This document shows, one piece after another, positions 9,998 through 20,746 of a stretch of 64,000 bases of DNA. The notes beneath the pieces were generated by a model. That model made no database searches, was not told where the DNA came from, and worked only from the letters and a program-made list of their open reading frames with translations. Every line of letters begins with the position of its first letter. The first letter of the stretch is position 1. The DNA is from Blattamonas nauphoetae (Eukaryota; Preaxostyla; Oxymonadida), in the NCBI GenBank assembly GCA_033064195.1, contig JARBJD010000008.1:620001-684000 (forward strand), given 5' to 3'. The position numbers and the translations under genes are program-made.

Positions 9998-11155
9998 ATG
10001 TCGATCAATCCACGTGTGTTCCAGAAAAGTTCCGACACTCAAACTCCACACAGAGCTGTCACTCTTGCAACAATCGATCCAGGACGTGAACCATTCCTCA
10101 ATTTCGTTATCTGCTCAGAATTGTCCTTTGAGGAAAAATCGAGGATTTACTGTTCACTTGTATCACTCGTCAAAGCAGGATATCCATTTGACGATGCCCT
10201 TCAAGATAAAGCTGTCCCGTTTTTAAAGTGTCTCGAACCGAAGAAGAACGAACGTGATCTCGCAGAGAAACTCGTCACTAAACTCGTTCACTCTTCAGCT
10301 GGATGGGCTGCTGGCTTTGTTGCGAGCATTGTAACTCTTTTATCATCTCCACACTTGACTGTGGCTGCTTCAGCGATGTCGTTCCTCTTCGCAGCATTTT
10401 GGCCATCATCACCAATTCAATATCAGCTCGTGAAGACTGATCTCGTTCCCAATGTCATAGCGATTGTTCAACCTCACACACTGTCAATTTCAGGAAATGA
10501 AAAAATGCTCAACAAACTCGTCAGAATCATCTGCCATTGCCTCGGCCACGCTTTTCCAGATTTTCTCGAATACATAGGCCTTGCAGATACAATTGACCCA
10601 TTCAATCATTATGAAATGATCTTTCAGAAGGTCGTGCTACCATCGTCTCAATTTGTGACATTTCTGATGTCAAATCGGCTCATCCTCAATGGAAAGTTGT
10701 TCTTCTCCTTCATGTCTATATTGGGCACTCTCCTTCAAATGTGTCAATTTCATCGTCCAACATTGGAGTTTGTTCTCGCTTCTCCGATTGCAATGACATT
10801 CACAAGCTGTCACTCGTTCATCGAAAATGATGGTGATGTCTGGATTCCTCTCAGTGGTATCAACCAATCGCTGACAGAATGGACAGAAGAAGGCCCAGAA
10901 GTGGCCCAATCTGGGAAACGGATGATGCAAGCTCTGATTTCGGAAGGCTTCGAAGACACACTCGAACAGAGACTGATGTCCGGAGAGGGCATAATTTTGG
11001 ATGTCGTTGTCGGAAGTTGTGAGCAAATCTCGCAAAAGCTGGGATTGAATGTGATAGACTCTGACTACGATGATGACGAAGAAACTGAAGACGATGACGA
11101 AGAAAATGAAGACGATGAGGAAGAAACTGAAGACGATGACGACTCTCTCGAATGA
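9998..11155 (+). CDS. Helical-repeat family protein, copy 4, with acidic tail
   Basis: An intact 385-aa member starting MSINPRVFQKSSD. It has the same motif order as copy 2: EPFLNFVICSELSFEEKSRI, VKAGYPFDDALQDKA, VQPHTLSISGNEKM, FQKVVLPSSQFVTFLMSNR, HRPTLEFVLASPIAMTF and GPEVAQSGKRMMQALI. It differs by a C-terminal run of about 35 residues that is almost pure Asp/Glu, built from a short repeated unit (EETEDDDEEN type). The tail probably grew by repeat slippage of a GAA/GAC/GAT tract. Function unknown; the acidic tail could mediate charge-based binding, which is speculation. Confidence 0.85.
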   Translation: MSINPRVFQKSSDTQTPHRAVTLATIDPGREPFLNFVICSELSFEEKSRIYCSLVSLVKAGYPFDDALQDKAVPFLKCLEPKKNERDLAEKLVTKLVHSSAGWAAGFVASIVTLLSSPHLTVAASAMSFLFAAFWPSSPIQYQLVKTDLVPNVIAIVQPHTLSISGNEKMLNKLVRIICHCLGHAFPDFLEYIGLADTIDPFNHYEMIFQKVVLPSSQFVTFLMSNRLILNGKLFFSFMSILGTLLQMCQFHRPTLEFVLASPIAMTFTSCHSFIENDGDVWIPLSGINQSLTEWTEEGPEVAQSGKRMMQALISEGFEDTLEQRLMSGEGIILDVVVGSCEQISQKLGLNVIDSDYDDDEETEDDDEENEDDEEETEDDDDSLE

Positions 11156-11440
11156 CTCCACAATGATTTCTGCCGGCTCTCCTCGGATGTCGGGAATGCA
11201 TTGATTGCTGAGGCAGATGAACAGACTCTGGGATCACCTCCAATCGTCCAGAAATGGTTTGCTCTTTTGGGTTCGTTGTTCTCAACGCGGCTGTCTTTGA
11301 CTGTCACATCATCAACCGTCCTCTCTCCAACCACTTCCTTTTGTCACTTAACGACACATTGTGACCAGATTATCTATCCCAATCTCAACTTTTGAACCAT
11401 CTCTGAATCACATCTCGTTTCTCTCGTCGAGATTGGTTGT
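11150..11440. repeat. 3' flanking block of copy 4
   Basis: Third copy of the block seen at 6230-6585 and 9035-9390. It starts at the copy 4 stop codon. Confidence 0.6.
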
Positions 11441-12499
11441 CCCCCACATTCACACCCTCCTCAACCATCTACGATCTTTTTTAGGTTTGTTTTGCTATTT
11501 TTCTCAAACGATTTCATCGTTTGTCAGTCGTCTTTCACCATCAACCACAGATTCACTCATTCATGAGATCTTGTTTGATTATCAGTAGACTTCGTCCAAT
11601 TGCAGACTTTTGGGCAAACTGCAACTTGGCGGGACAGATCAAAAAGGACTCTAACAGTCAAAAACACACTATTAATATCTTTCTAGGGAAGATATGTTGC
11701 TCTAGGATTCCGAAAAAAAGCACAGAAACCTCGGAGTGAATCATAAAAATAAGGGTCGGATCAAACCATGAAATCTAAAATAGGAAATCTCAGAAATGTA
11801 TAGACCTCTAGAAAGTTCCAAGACTTGATATTAAAGGAATAGGTGTTCTTTAAAGATAAATGAAGGTTTTTTGACAGAGAATCAACCAATTCTTTGTCAA
11901 GATCGCCCTAATTCACTATCAGAAATTTTGAGAAAATGAAGTTTTTCCGAATCTCTAATCGCTTCGATTCTCCTTATTTCCTAGAAAATCACCGGTACAA
12001 TCACTCATTGACTGAATAGGTCTGTCCGACCAAGTTGCATGTTGCCGACTTTTGTTGCAATGGGCACAAATTGTAGTCACCTTCTTCGCAGAACTCGGAA
12101 TTTTGGCGGTGATCCACAACTCAATCAAGACTCCGCAAACCAACGAAAGCAAAGCGTTGTGAACATTTGAGCAGGCCTGCATCGCGAAGAGAACATCCCT
12201 GTGGACGTGTGCCCTTTTTATTTTCGATGAATCCATATTTGTCAGCGTGAAGCCAACACAAAGCCAAGTCGTTTCTGTCGTTCATGCTTCGCACTTTTAC
12301 GATCCATCATTGCTTCTCCTGTACGCTCTCATTTCTGATATGTCGACTTTCCATGTTGTCCCACTGAGACAGGAGGTAGGTGGTCGGTTGGCCAAAAAGC
12401 AGTTCGGAAGACATTATCGAGACAAATTGGATAGATTAAATGCTTGTCTTCTATTTCCATCCAACTCGATACTCATGGCAGCTTTTGTCTTATTTTTCA
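11441..12499. other. Intergenic DNA, no firm gene
   Basis: A + strand frame from 12247 runs into the palindrome and ends at 12708. A - strand frame (12236-11955) includes a CxxC pair (ICAHCNKSR). Neither matches a family I recognise, and both could be chance or decayed mobile DNA. Confidence 0.3.
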
Positions 12500-13234
12500 T
12501 TACAGTCGGTCGGACTGTTGAGGAATTTGTAACTCGTCACGTCAAACCTGAAACTGTAGAATTGCATTTTTCATCGAAAATAAAAAAAGTGTCAAACCTC
12601 CGTCTGTCTCATGTGTCGACATTCGATTATCTTTCAAAATTTTTAGTCAAAATTCCATATAAAGATTTGTGTGTCATTGTTGGGCACATTCTTCAACTTT
12701 CTTCGTGATCGTGTGCTGAGAGAATGAGGAGAGTATTCGATTGGAAAAAAGAAGACAACAAAGGACGATACCGGAACAACTCACAGAAGACATAGTGTGC
12801 TGGGCGCATTCAAGGGTCTTGTACAACCAGCTTGCGAAAATGATGATCCAGTCGTGGAGGAAGAAAGAGCGTATTTTCAAGGAATCAGAAAGCGGTGTCC
12901 TATACTTGATAAAAGAAGACAATAGAAGAGACAGATCATGAAATCAAACCTAAATTTTTGATAGAGAGTCAGAAAAAACACATCGTTTGGAAATCCGAAG
13001 AACAAACCCATCTGACTTTACTAGACTCGATTCAAAACAGATCGTCCAAATTTCAAGAAGTCCGAGGGGAGCTTGTCGAACAGTGATACATAGATTTGAC
13101 GAGGTTCAACTCGGTTCACATATCCAATTTTGGCTCTCAAAGTTCCATCCACTCCGGTTTATCAACGCGAGTGGAGACGACTTTCAATAGAAAGACAGAT
13201 TTGCACTGATGTCTGGAAATATTTTGTTTGCCGT
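12500..13234 (+). repeat. Left arm of a large palindrome
   Basis: A 735-base arm that matches the reverse complement of 13336-14071 with only scattered differences. It contains the end of an open frame (VEEFVTRHVKPETVELHFSS, to 12708) that reappears on the - strand of the other arm. Divergence increases toward the inner end. Confidence 0.9.
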
Positions 13235-13335
13235 CTAAATAATTATGTCAACCAACAATGTAAACTTCTGAAATCTATGGAGTTTTGACACTGAGTTCAT
13301 CTCAAACTTTGAAAGTACAATTCCAATGAAATCAA

Positions 13336-14071
13336 ACAGCAAAGAAAATATTTCTAGACATCAGGTCAAAACTGTCTTTCTATTGAAAGTCGTCTCCACT
13401 CGCGTTGATAAACCGGAGTGGATGGAACTTTGAGAGCCAAAATTGGATATGTGAACCGAGTTGAACCTCGTCAAATCTATGTATCACTGTTCGACAAGCT
13501 CCCTCGGACTTCTTGAAATTTGGACGATCTGTTTTGAATCGAGTCTAGTAAAGTCAGATGGGTTTGTTCTTCGGATTTCCAAACGATGTGTTTTTTCTGA
13601 CTCTCTATCAAAAATTTAGGTTTGATTTCATGATCTGTCTCTTCTATTGTCTTCTTTTATCAAGTATAGGACACCGCTTTCTGATTCCTTGAAAATACGC
13701 TCTTTTCTTCCTCCACGACTGGATCATCATTTTTCGCAAGCTGGTTGTACAAGACCCTTGAATGCGCCCAGCACACTATGTCTTCTCTGAGTTGTTCCGG
13801 TATCGTCCTTTGTTGTCTTCTTTTTTCCAATCGAATACTCTCCTCATTCTCTCAGCACACGATCACGAAAAAAGTTGAAGAATGTGCTCAACAATGATGT
13901 AGAAATCTTGGTATGGAATTATGAATGAAAATTTTGAAAGATAATCAAATGTCGACACATGAGACAGACAGAGGTTTGACACTTTTTTCCTTTTTGATGA
14001 AAAATGCAATTCTACAGTTTTACGTTTGACATGACGAGTTACAAATTCCTCAACATTCCGACCGACTGTAA
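13336..14071 (-). repeat. Right arm of a large palindrome
   Basis: Inverted copy of 12500-13234 after a 101-base spacer. A frame starting outside the arm at 14213 runs through it to 13863, with VEEFVTRHVKRKTVELHFSS matching the left-arm frame. The sequences just outside the two arms are unrelated, so the arms end sharply at 12500 and 14071. Transcripts across it would fold into a long hairpin. Confidence 0.9.
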
Positions 14072-14559
14072 CCTCACCGTGTATTAATCCGACAATCACT
14101 TTGATCAAACGAATGACGAGAGAGCGATGGAAATGAACATCTGCGTGGTGAGCACAGATAGTTTGAATTGGAAAACGACCAACAGAAAGAGGGCACGGAT
14201 GAATTCCGTTCATGATGAAGAAAACAAGATTGAAAGCGAGGAACGTGATAATCGGGTGACAGGGAAGTACAAAAGAGGTGAATCCGAAGAGAAGATAGAA
14301 AAGGTCAAGAATTCATCTCGCCACATGCAACGAACAGACCGATTCAGAAAAAACCCGATCTCTCTCTCCCCCCATCTGACAGTATCGGCAGGCTGATTCG
14401 AGTGCCTGGTGTCCATCCCCCACTCTGTGTTGTGTCTCCAAAATAGCGTCCCTTCGGTTTGGTCTCTTTTGCGAATGTTGTTCCGAGCGGACGTTTGGAT
14501 GTTGGGCTCTTCGGCGGAAGGCCGACTCGTCCAGCGTTCTTCGCAAATGGAATCGGTGG
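14072..14559. other. Region between palindrome and surface pseudogene
   Basis: Fragmentary open frames on both strands, none with a recognised domain. The 5' part of the following surface-protein gene should lie here but cannot be identified, so it was probably lost during the rearrangement that made the palindrome. Confidence 0.35.
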
Positions 14560-16659
14560 ATGTGCAAAGTGACCGTGCGAATCGGCAGAAAAGAGTGTCG
14601 AAGGGAAGAGCAGCGAAAACGACAACTTTTGCGAAACTGCCTTCGAACTCGGAAAGAGGATCGTCTGATCACTTCGATGCCGTTCGTCCTCATTTCTGTT
14701 GGAATGCGAGTGAAGATACTGCGATGGCATCTGCTGCTTCGAGATATCTCCACTTTTGGTCGAAGGGCGAGCGATGGAGTTGTTGTGTCGTTTCAGGGAG
14801 TGTTTCCGGGAACAAGCAGGAAATACGATGTAACGCTCAGAAATTCAGATGGAACAGTATTTGTGGCAGAGAAAGTATCATTCACGAAAATAGCTGGAAC
14901 TGTGACGTTCGCTCTCAGCAATCCAAGCGTTCCGTGTCTCATGTCTTCAACGACATATTCGATTGTTGATGTGACAAGGAGTCGTTCTCAGTCAACAAGC
15001 AACGAGTTGGTCTTTGAAGGAGAGACAGAGCCCGACTGGACGTGGTGGCACCACACTCTTTCGAGCCAAGCGGACCACATGATTGGTTTTCCATTTACAA
15101 CACCGAAAGGACCGAGGCTGACCAACGTCGAAGCCGAACTGAACCCATCAAACCTGAATGAAGCGATCGTGGTTCTAACAGTTGACAACATCTTGGCTGG
15201 ATCATTCGATCTGACAGTTTTCGATGCCTCAGATGAAGACAAGACAAATATATCGATTGTTCCATTCATGTTCGATTCATCGTCGACTCCAACAACGTCA
15301 TCGAACACAGTGTTGATTCATCCGTCGGGACAGTTGTCGTATGGGAAGACATACGCAGTGAAGTCTCTCTCCTCGTCGACACTGATCGTGTTTCACTCTT
15401 CTTCCACTTTCCAAGTGCCATGTCTGCTCCGAGCAGCCTCATCGTCGCTGAACCTCTCCGATTTCGATGAAGTGATTGTCAGCCTCACTGCTTTTGGATT
15501 GCCGTCATCGACGCCGATCACGCTGACTTTCGTCGAGGTTGATGATGACGGTACCCCCACCAGCTCGCCTTTCACTCTCACAGAAATACTCTCGACAACA
15601 GAAGACTCATCTTTCATTTTGACGACACGAGTTGAATCAACGAAACTACAACACACAAAACGATACGAAATCACACAATGCGATGTCACTGGTCGGAAGG
15701 TAGTTTTGGATGGACGCGTCTTCTTTCGTGTTCCAGCTCGTCCAACACTCACAGGAGTTGATTTCTCATTCGCCACAACGTCGACCACGACATTCCATCT
15801 GATTCTGGAAGGGACAGATCTTCCTGTTGGCGAGACATTCCTGGTCTCGCTTGATGGCTTCGACGATGGAATCGAAGTGAGATTTAGCTCGATAAGTGGA
15901 GGCTCGTCAGCTGAACTGGCACTCGGATGGCCAGACACTCTCCAATTCGACACTGCGTATCCTCTCCGCTCGGTGGTCCACAAAGGCGAGTCAGGCTTTT
16001 CGTTCTCCTTCACTGATCTGACACTTCAAACAAAACCTCGTCCAAATCCTTTGATTGTTTATGTGACTGATTCAGCGAATTCAAATCCGAAGTTCTGTGG
16101 AGCAGTGGAGCGTCCGTGCTCGCCTTTGGATGTTTCAATGAATCTGATTGACGGAGTCGCTGCTCAAAGTGCGACAATCAAACTGATCAAGAAAGCAACA
16201 ATCAACAATCCAATCACTGTCGAAGCTGATCACGAGCTGAAGATTGAGCTGGCCACACTTCCCCCTCCGACTCTCCTCATCCCCTCGACTGCCTCTCTCG
16301 GCGACTCGGCTGGCCTTGTCTCTGTGGCTGGAACACTTCTGCTGGAAAAAGTGAACATCGATGTCCAAATCGACGCTCTGTCGTTCGTGTTGTTTGATGT
16401 GAAGGGTGGAGAGCTGGTGATGGAATCTGTGCACATTTCTGGAGTTGGGTCGTCGTCTGCTGTGGTGGATGGGATTGATGGACTGTGTTCGTGGGAGACC
16501 GGACTGATCAAACTGCACGACAGCTCGGCGGAGATTGAGAATTGTCGAATGTCGTCGATTGGGATGGGAGAGATTTGGATGGAGTCGAGCAATCTGTCGT
16601 TGATCTCGACTCAGATTCTGAGCAATGGAGCGCGATTCTCGTTGTTCCCGTCAGCTCAA

Positions 16660-16892
16660 CAAGATGTGATGTGCAAATCAGGAAGCATCTCGATTCTCCC
16701 CTCGTCGTCAGACACATCGGAAGATCGTTGGATCTCGTCAACGTCAGACTGTTCGGTTGTTCTGAATGGAAGTGAACTGGAATCGCCTCATTTTGTTCCT
16801 TCGCTCGATGTGGAGAACAGCAACAGCACGCTGTCGAAGAAGAAAGACTCGTTCTCAGTTTTGATTGTTGGATCGAAATTGATTCCGTGTGA
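16660..16892 (+). repeat. 233-bp direct repeat, copy A
   Basis: Encodes the stretch from QDVMCKSGSIS to VGSKLIPC. It is repeated 644 bases downstream with very few differences. After the repeat the frame ends quickly, so this copy is the broken one. Confidence 0.9.
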
Positions 16893-17180
16893 ATTGAAAT
16901 GGCATTAGTGACAATAGTGCCCATTTTAGTCGGAAATCTCGAACTTTGTTGTTGTGGTCTTGATCAAGGATCACGACCAGTTATGATTTTTTTGCAAACA
17001 ATTGAGTAGCATTTTGAGGGTGATATGGCAAATGAATGAGAATACGAAAGGAATGAAAGCTGAAAAGGGAGTATTTCAGAGAAAGAGTGAAAGTGGAACG
17101 ATCTGGGCTATCTTTATCTCGTTGATGTCTTTTGGATGTGGAATGGACTGGGATGTGTCGAGAACACAGTGTTGGGTCAC

Positions 17181-17294
17181 AACCTACAGAGTTCCAAAAC
17201 AACCTACAGGCTTCCTTTCACAACCTACAGGGTTCCTTTTCGCAACCTACAGAGTTCCTACAACCTACAGGGTTCCGATAACCTACAGGGGTAA
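17181..17294. repeat. Minisatellite with AACCTACAG core
   Basis: Six copies of AACCTACAG, each followed by a variable spacer such as GGTTCC plus a few bases. The repeats stop 9 bases before the second copy of the 233-bp repeat, so the array and the duplication are probably linked. Confidence 0.9.
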
Positions 17295-17303
17295 TACATG
17301 CCG

Positions 17304-17536
17304 CAAGATGTGATGTGCAAATCAGGAAGCATCTCGATTGTTCCGTCATCGTCGGACACATCGGAAGATCGTTGGATCTCGTCAACGTCAGACTGTTCGG
17401 TTGTTCTGAATGGAAGTGAACTGGAATCGCCTCATTTTGTTCCTTCGCTCGATGTGGAGAACAGCAACAGCACGCTGTCGAAGAAGAAAGACTCGTTCTC
17501 AGTTTTGATTGTTGGATCGAAATTGATTCCGTGTGA
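17304..17536 (+). repeat. 233-bp direct repeat, copy B
   Basis: Second copy of 16660-16892. It joins directly to the downstream part of the gene, so it probably marks the original continuation, apart from the TAA at 17541-17543. Confidence 0.9.
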
Positions 17537-18797
17537 TCTGTAACTAGAAGTGTCTGAATCGTCATCATCTTCTCAATCATCGAAATCGAACAGTGATCCA
17601 GTTCTGATTGGTCTGTCGTTCTCATCATTTGACTTGTGGAACGAGACGCACATCAATGTGTCGATTGCATTGTCTTCTCTGTCGTCTCTGTCGATGGACT
17701 CGAAATGGACAGCTCGGATTGTGTTTGGGAATGGGGAGCACACCGACTCGTTCACCTTCCTCGAATCACTCAAAGATCGAAAGGCTCAATCTCTCCAGAA
17801 ATCGCTCCCGTGGCTGATTCCAGTTCTTGTCTGTTCAGTCTTGCTCCTTCTCGCCTTCCTTATCGTCGTTGTTGTGATCTGTCGTCGAAGAAGACAGTCA
17901 GCCAAGTTGGATTCGTCGACACTGCTCAGCCAACAAGAACTGTCCGCCGACGACGTGATGAAGATGGAAGTGGAGATGCACCCGTATCCCACGACCAACG
18001 GAGTGATTGCTCAAAATTCACACGAACCCGAAACAGCCATGAGCTCTGATGAGAACATGGGCACAAATGCAGCCTTCCGGTCGCTTGACTCTCGACCTCT
18101 TGGAGAGCAAGTTGAAGCGATGGAATGTGAAGGGAAATTCGCGATGGAGACAGTGAATGGTCAAGACACACTTTTCAATAGGATCCACAAGGGAGATGGA
18201 GTGAATTCTGGAAGGAGGAGAGAGATTGAGAGGAAGATCGTTCGAGGAATGCTGAAGATGGTTGAGAAGCACAATCTGGAATCGGGAACTCGGATTTCTC
18301 CTCACTGGATTCTTTTAGACCGAAACGACTCTGTGTTCATTCGAGTTGAATCTGGAGTGGAGAAGACAGACGAGCAAGACAAGCAGTCGCTCCCGAACCA
18401 CTCTCAACCATCAGAGAGTCAACCGCGAGTGAAAGATGAAATGGAGGAGATTCGTTGGCGAGCGCCAGAACAAGGAGAGAAAGAGGGAGAATTGAAGGAA
18501 GGAGTGGATGGATCGAAAGTGATGGTTTTTCGGCTTGGCCTGATCCTGTGGGAGATTGAAACTGGTCTTGTTCCGTTTGGAGAACTGGATGCAGTCAGTG
18601 CTCATCGGAACTTGGCAGCTGGGATTGGTCTGCCACTCGAAAGGGTGTTTGATTCATCGATGCGTGAATTGATTGAAGAATGTCTCCAGATTGATGCAGA
18701 CCAGCGGATTACACTTCAGGAAGCGCTGGCTCGTCTGGAAGAAATTCCGGAAGAATCGGCGAAAGACGAAATGCAAGAACAATTTGCGAAGTTGTGA

Positions 18798-19775
18798 TCC
18801 ACCTCGCACAATCCCACACTCGACACAATTCGTCTTCACTTCACTTCACACACTCATCTCGTCCTCTCGTCAATATCGACATCGTTCATTCTTCTGACTT
18901 CGAGAACACACATCAGCTTCTCTTTCGTTGTTTCTTGATTTGCTGGGATCGTGACCAGCTCCAACCGAAGTAGAAGGACTGACGATGACGAGAGCTGGTC
19001 TCTTGTCCTCTGTCCTCCTTTGAGACAAAGAGATCACACACCCCACTACTCTCTGTCTCTCTCACCCATCACACATATTCGACCAGCACAAACACCACTG
19101 TTTTGTTGGTCCTTCACTTTCTTCATTCCACACTGCTTCAGCCACCGCATATTTTTCATCATTCCATTTTCTTCTTTGTTAGTGGTGTGTGGTGTTCTTT
19201 GTGAATCATAGTGTCTTCTTCGTTCTCTTCTCCGTCTTTCTTTCTTTTGTTGTTCTGTTGTCTTGTGTTGTATGAATTGTTCGATCTGTATCAGCCCGCG
19301 TGTGCCTCTCTCTCTTTCTGATAGAGTGAGGAGGACATGTTCTTCATATATCTCTGTTTCTGGACGAATGATCCAGATTCTTGATTGGCTGAGCCTGATT
19401 GGGAGTTCATCACATAATTTCAAGCTTCTTTCACTTTCTTGAAGTTTTAAATTCAACTCCTGGTCAATTCAGAGAGAGAGAAATGAAGCTCACCCCGAGA
19501 GAGACAACTCGGTGAATGACTTGATGAACAAAAAATGATTGTGGTTCGATCGAGTCTTTCAGACATGATACCAGACTCAAATCTGGTTTGGATTATCACC
19601 ATTCCGTCACAATAGTTCATTGCCCCTCTTTCTATCTCTTTTACATCTCAATGTTTTCAGATTATCTTTCAAATTGACGACAAAGATGAGAACGTATGTA
19701 TCATGTTTTTCTTCTCTTACTTGTCGTTTGTTTAATATTTCCTCCCCTATTCAGAGTCATTCAAAAAACGAGTCG
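18798..19775. other. Intergenic DNA
   Basis: Pyrimidine-rich sequence with no convincing gene. A possible short intron (GTATGT at about 19,694 to CAG at about 19,753) lies just before the next gene. Joining its flanks does not keep the downstream frame, so I do not use it. Confidence 0.35.
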
Positions 19776-20746
19776 ATGTTTCAATGGTTGAGTGATTCGT
19801 CTATCCATCCAAGAAACAAAGTCTTTTCTTTCCAATGGATCCACATTCCAACTCTCCTCACCAACCAAATTCAGTCACAACAACAAAAACAACATCCAAA
19901 AGATGAACAGTGCTCACCACCAACAGAACCAAACAATCAATACCTCTCATCTCTTCTCGAACTCATTCTTCTCATTCTTGACGAGTGCTTCGATTCTCAC
20001 ACTCCAATCCCAAACCAACGACTCCTCCACTCAACTCTCTCCCAACTCTCTGATTCGTCGCTGTTCGACCTGAAAATCAAGCGAATGGCCCATCGATGCT
20101 TGGCTTCGTTGGAAACCAATGAAGAAGACTCGTTCATTGTTGTTACGAAAGAACAGCTCCAATCGATGGAAGCAGTCGTCAATTCATTCTCCAATCTACA
20201 GCAGAAACACGAAGACCTCCAAGCGAAACTCAGCGAGAGGGATGACAGGATTGTGCAACTTGAAAACGAGAATAGAGGGTCCTTGAACGAAAAAGAGCAG
20301 ATCAAACAAGATATCGAACAGATGCGAAAGGTTTTAGCGAACATAACCCATTCGCTGGAAGAAAATGAGCGAAGTCTGATAGTACCCGGACAAACCCGTT
20401 AGAGCGGATAAACCCGTTAAAGCGATCGACATTAATGCACCTGTGTCAATTCTTCTCCCTGCTAAACCTTCCACTCCACGTGCTTGTTTCTCTGAATCAT
20501 TCTTGAAGACTACAATCATCTTTCAAATAAAGAAAATGAAATGGAAGGGGTCAGATCTAGTCGAAGTTTGTTCTGAGCTTTATTGGTCTCTTCCCTGGTG
20601 CGCGAGAGATTATTCTGTGTGCTTCGAGCTCGTTCTCTTCATCGTCCCTTGAACTATGTCGTCGTTTGTGTTTCTGGATGTGCTGCGCTCCTTCCTCCAG
20701 TTCGGCATCGCTTTCATCCGATTCTTCCATTGTTTGCATCAGCTCC

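Larger units (their letters stand above)
14560..18797 (+). pseudogene. Surface protein with beta modules, membrane segment and pseudokinase tail (broken)
   Basis: A membrane-protein paralog without a visible signal peptide. The first convincing sequence starts about 14,780 (VVSFQGVFPGTSRKYDVTL). Ig-like beta modules follow, then a beta-helix stretch to about 16,900. A non-homologous insert of about 0.4 kb follows, containing a 233-bp duplication and a minisatellite. An in-frame TAA lies at 17541-17543. The gene then resumes with SESSSSSQSS, a transmembrane helix (LIPVLVCSVLLLLAFLIVVV, about 17,812-17,872), a basic stop-transfer CRRRRQ, and a kinase-like cytoplasmic part. That part keeps RWRAPE and LGLILWEIETGLVPFG from a kinase C-lobe. 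It has SPHWILLDR where the HRD catalytic loop should be and no DFG, so it is a pseudokinase. The fragment may be dead; the C-terminal portion could still be expressed on its own. Confidence 0.75.

Noticed and set aside
17181-17294. CRISPR-like array
   Set aside because: Repeat core is only 9 bases with spacers of similar size, in a eukaryotic gene; it is a minisatellite.
17541-17543. TAA read as glutamine, as in some oxymonads
   Set aside because: TAA, TAG and TGA all end intact genes here (for example 51042-51044 and 37179-37181), so one internal TAA is better explained as a mutation.
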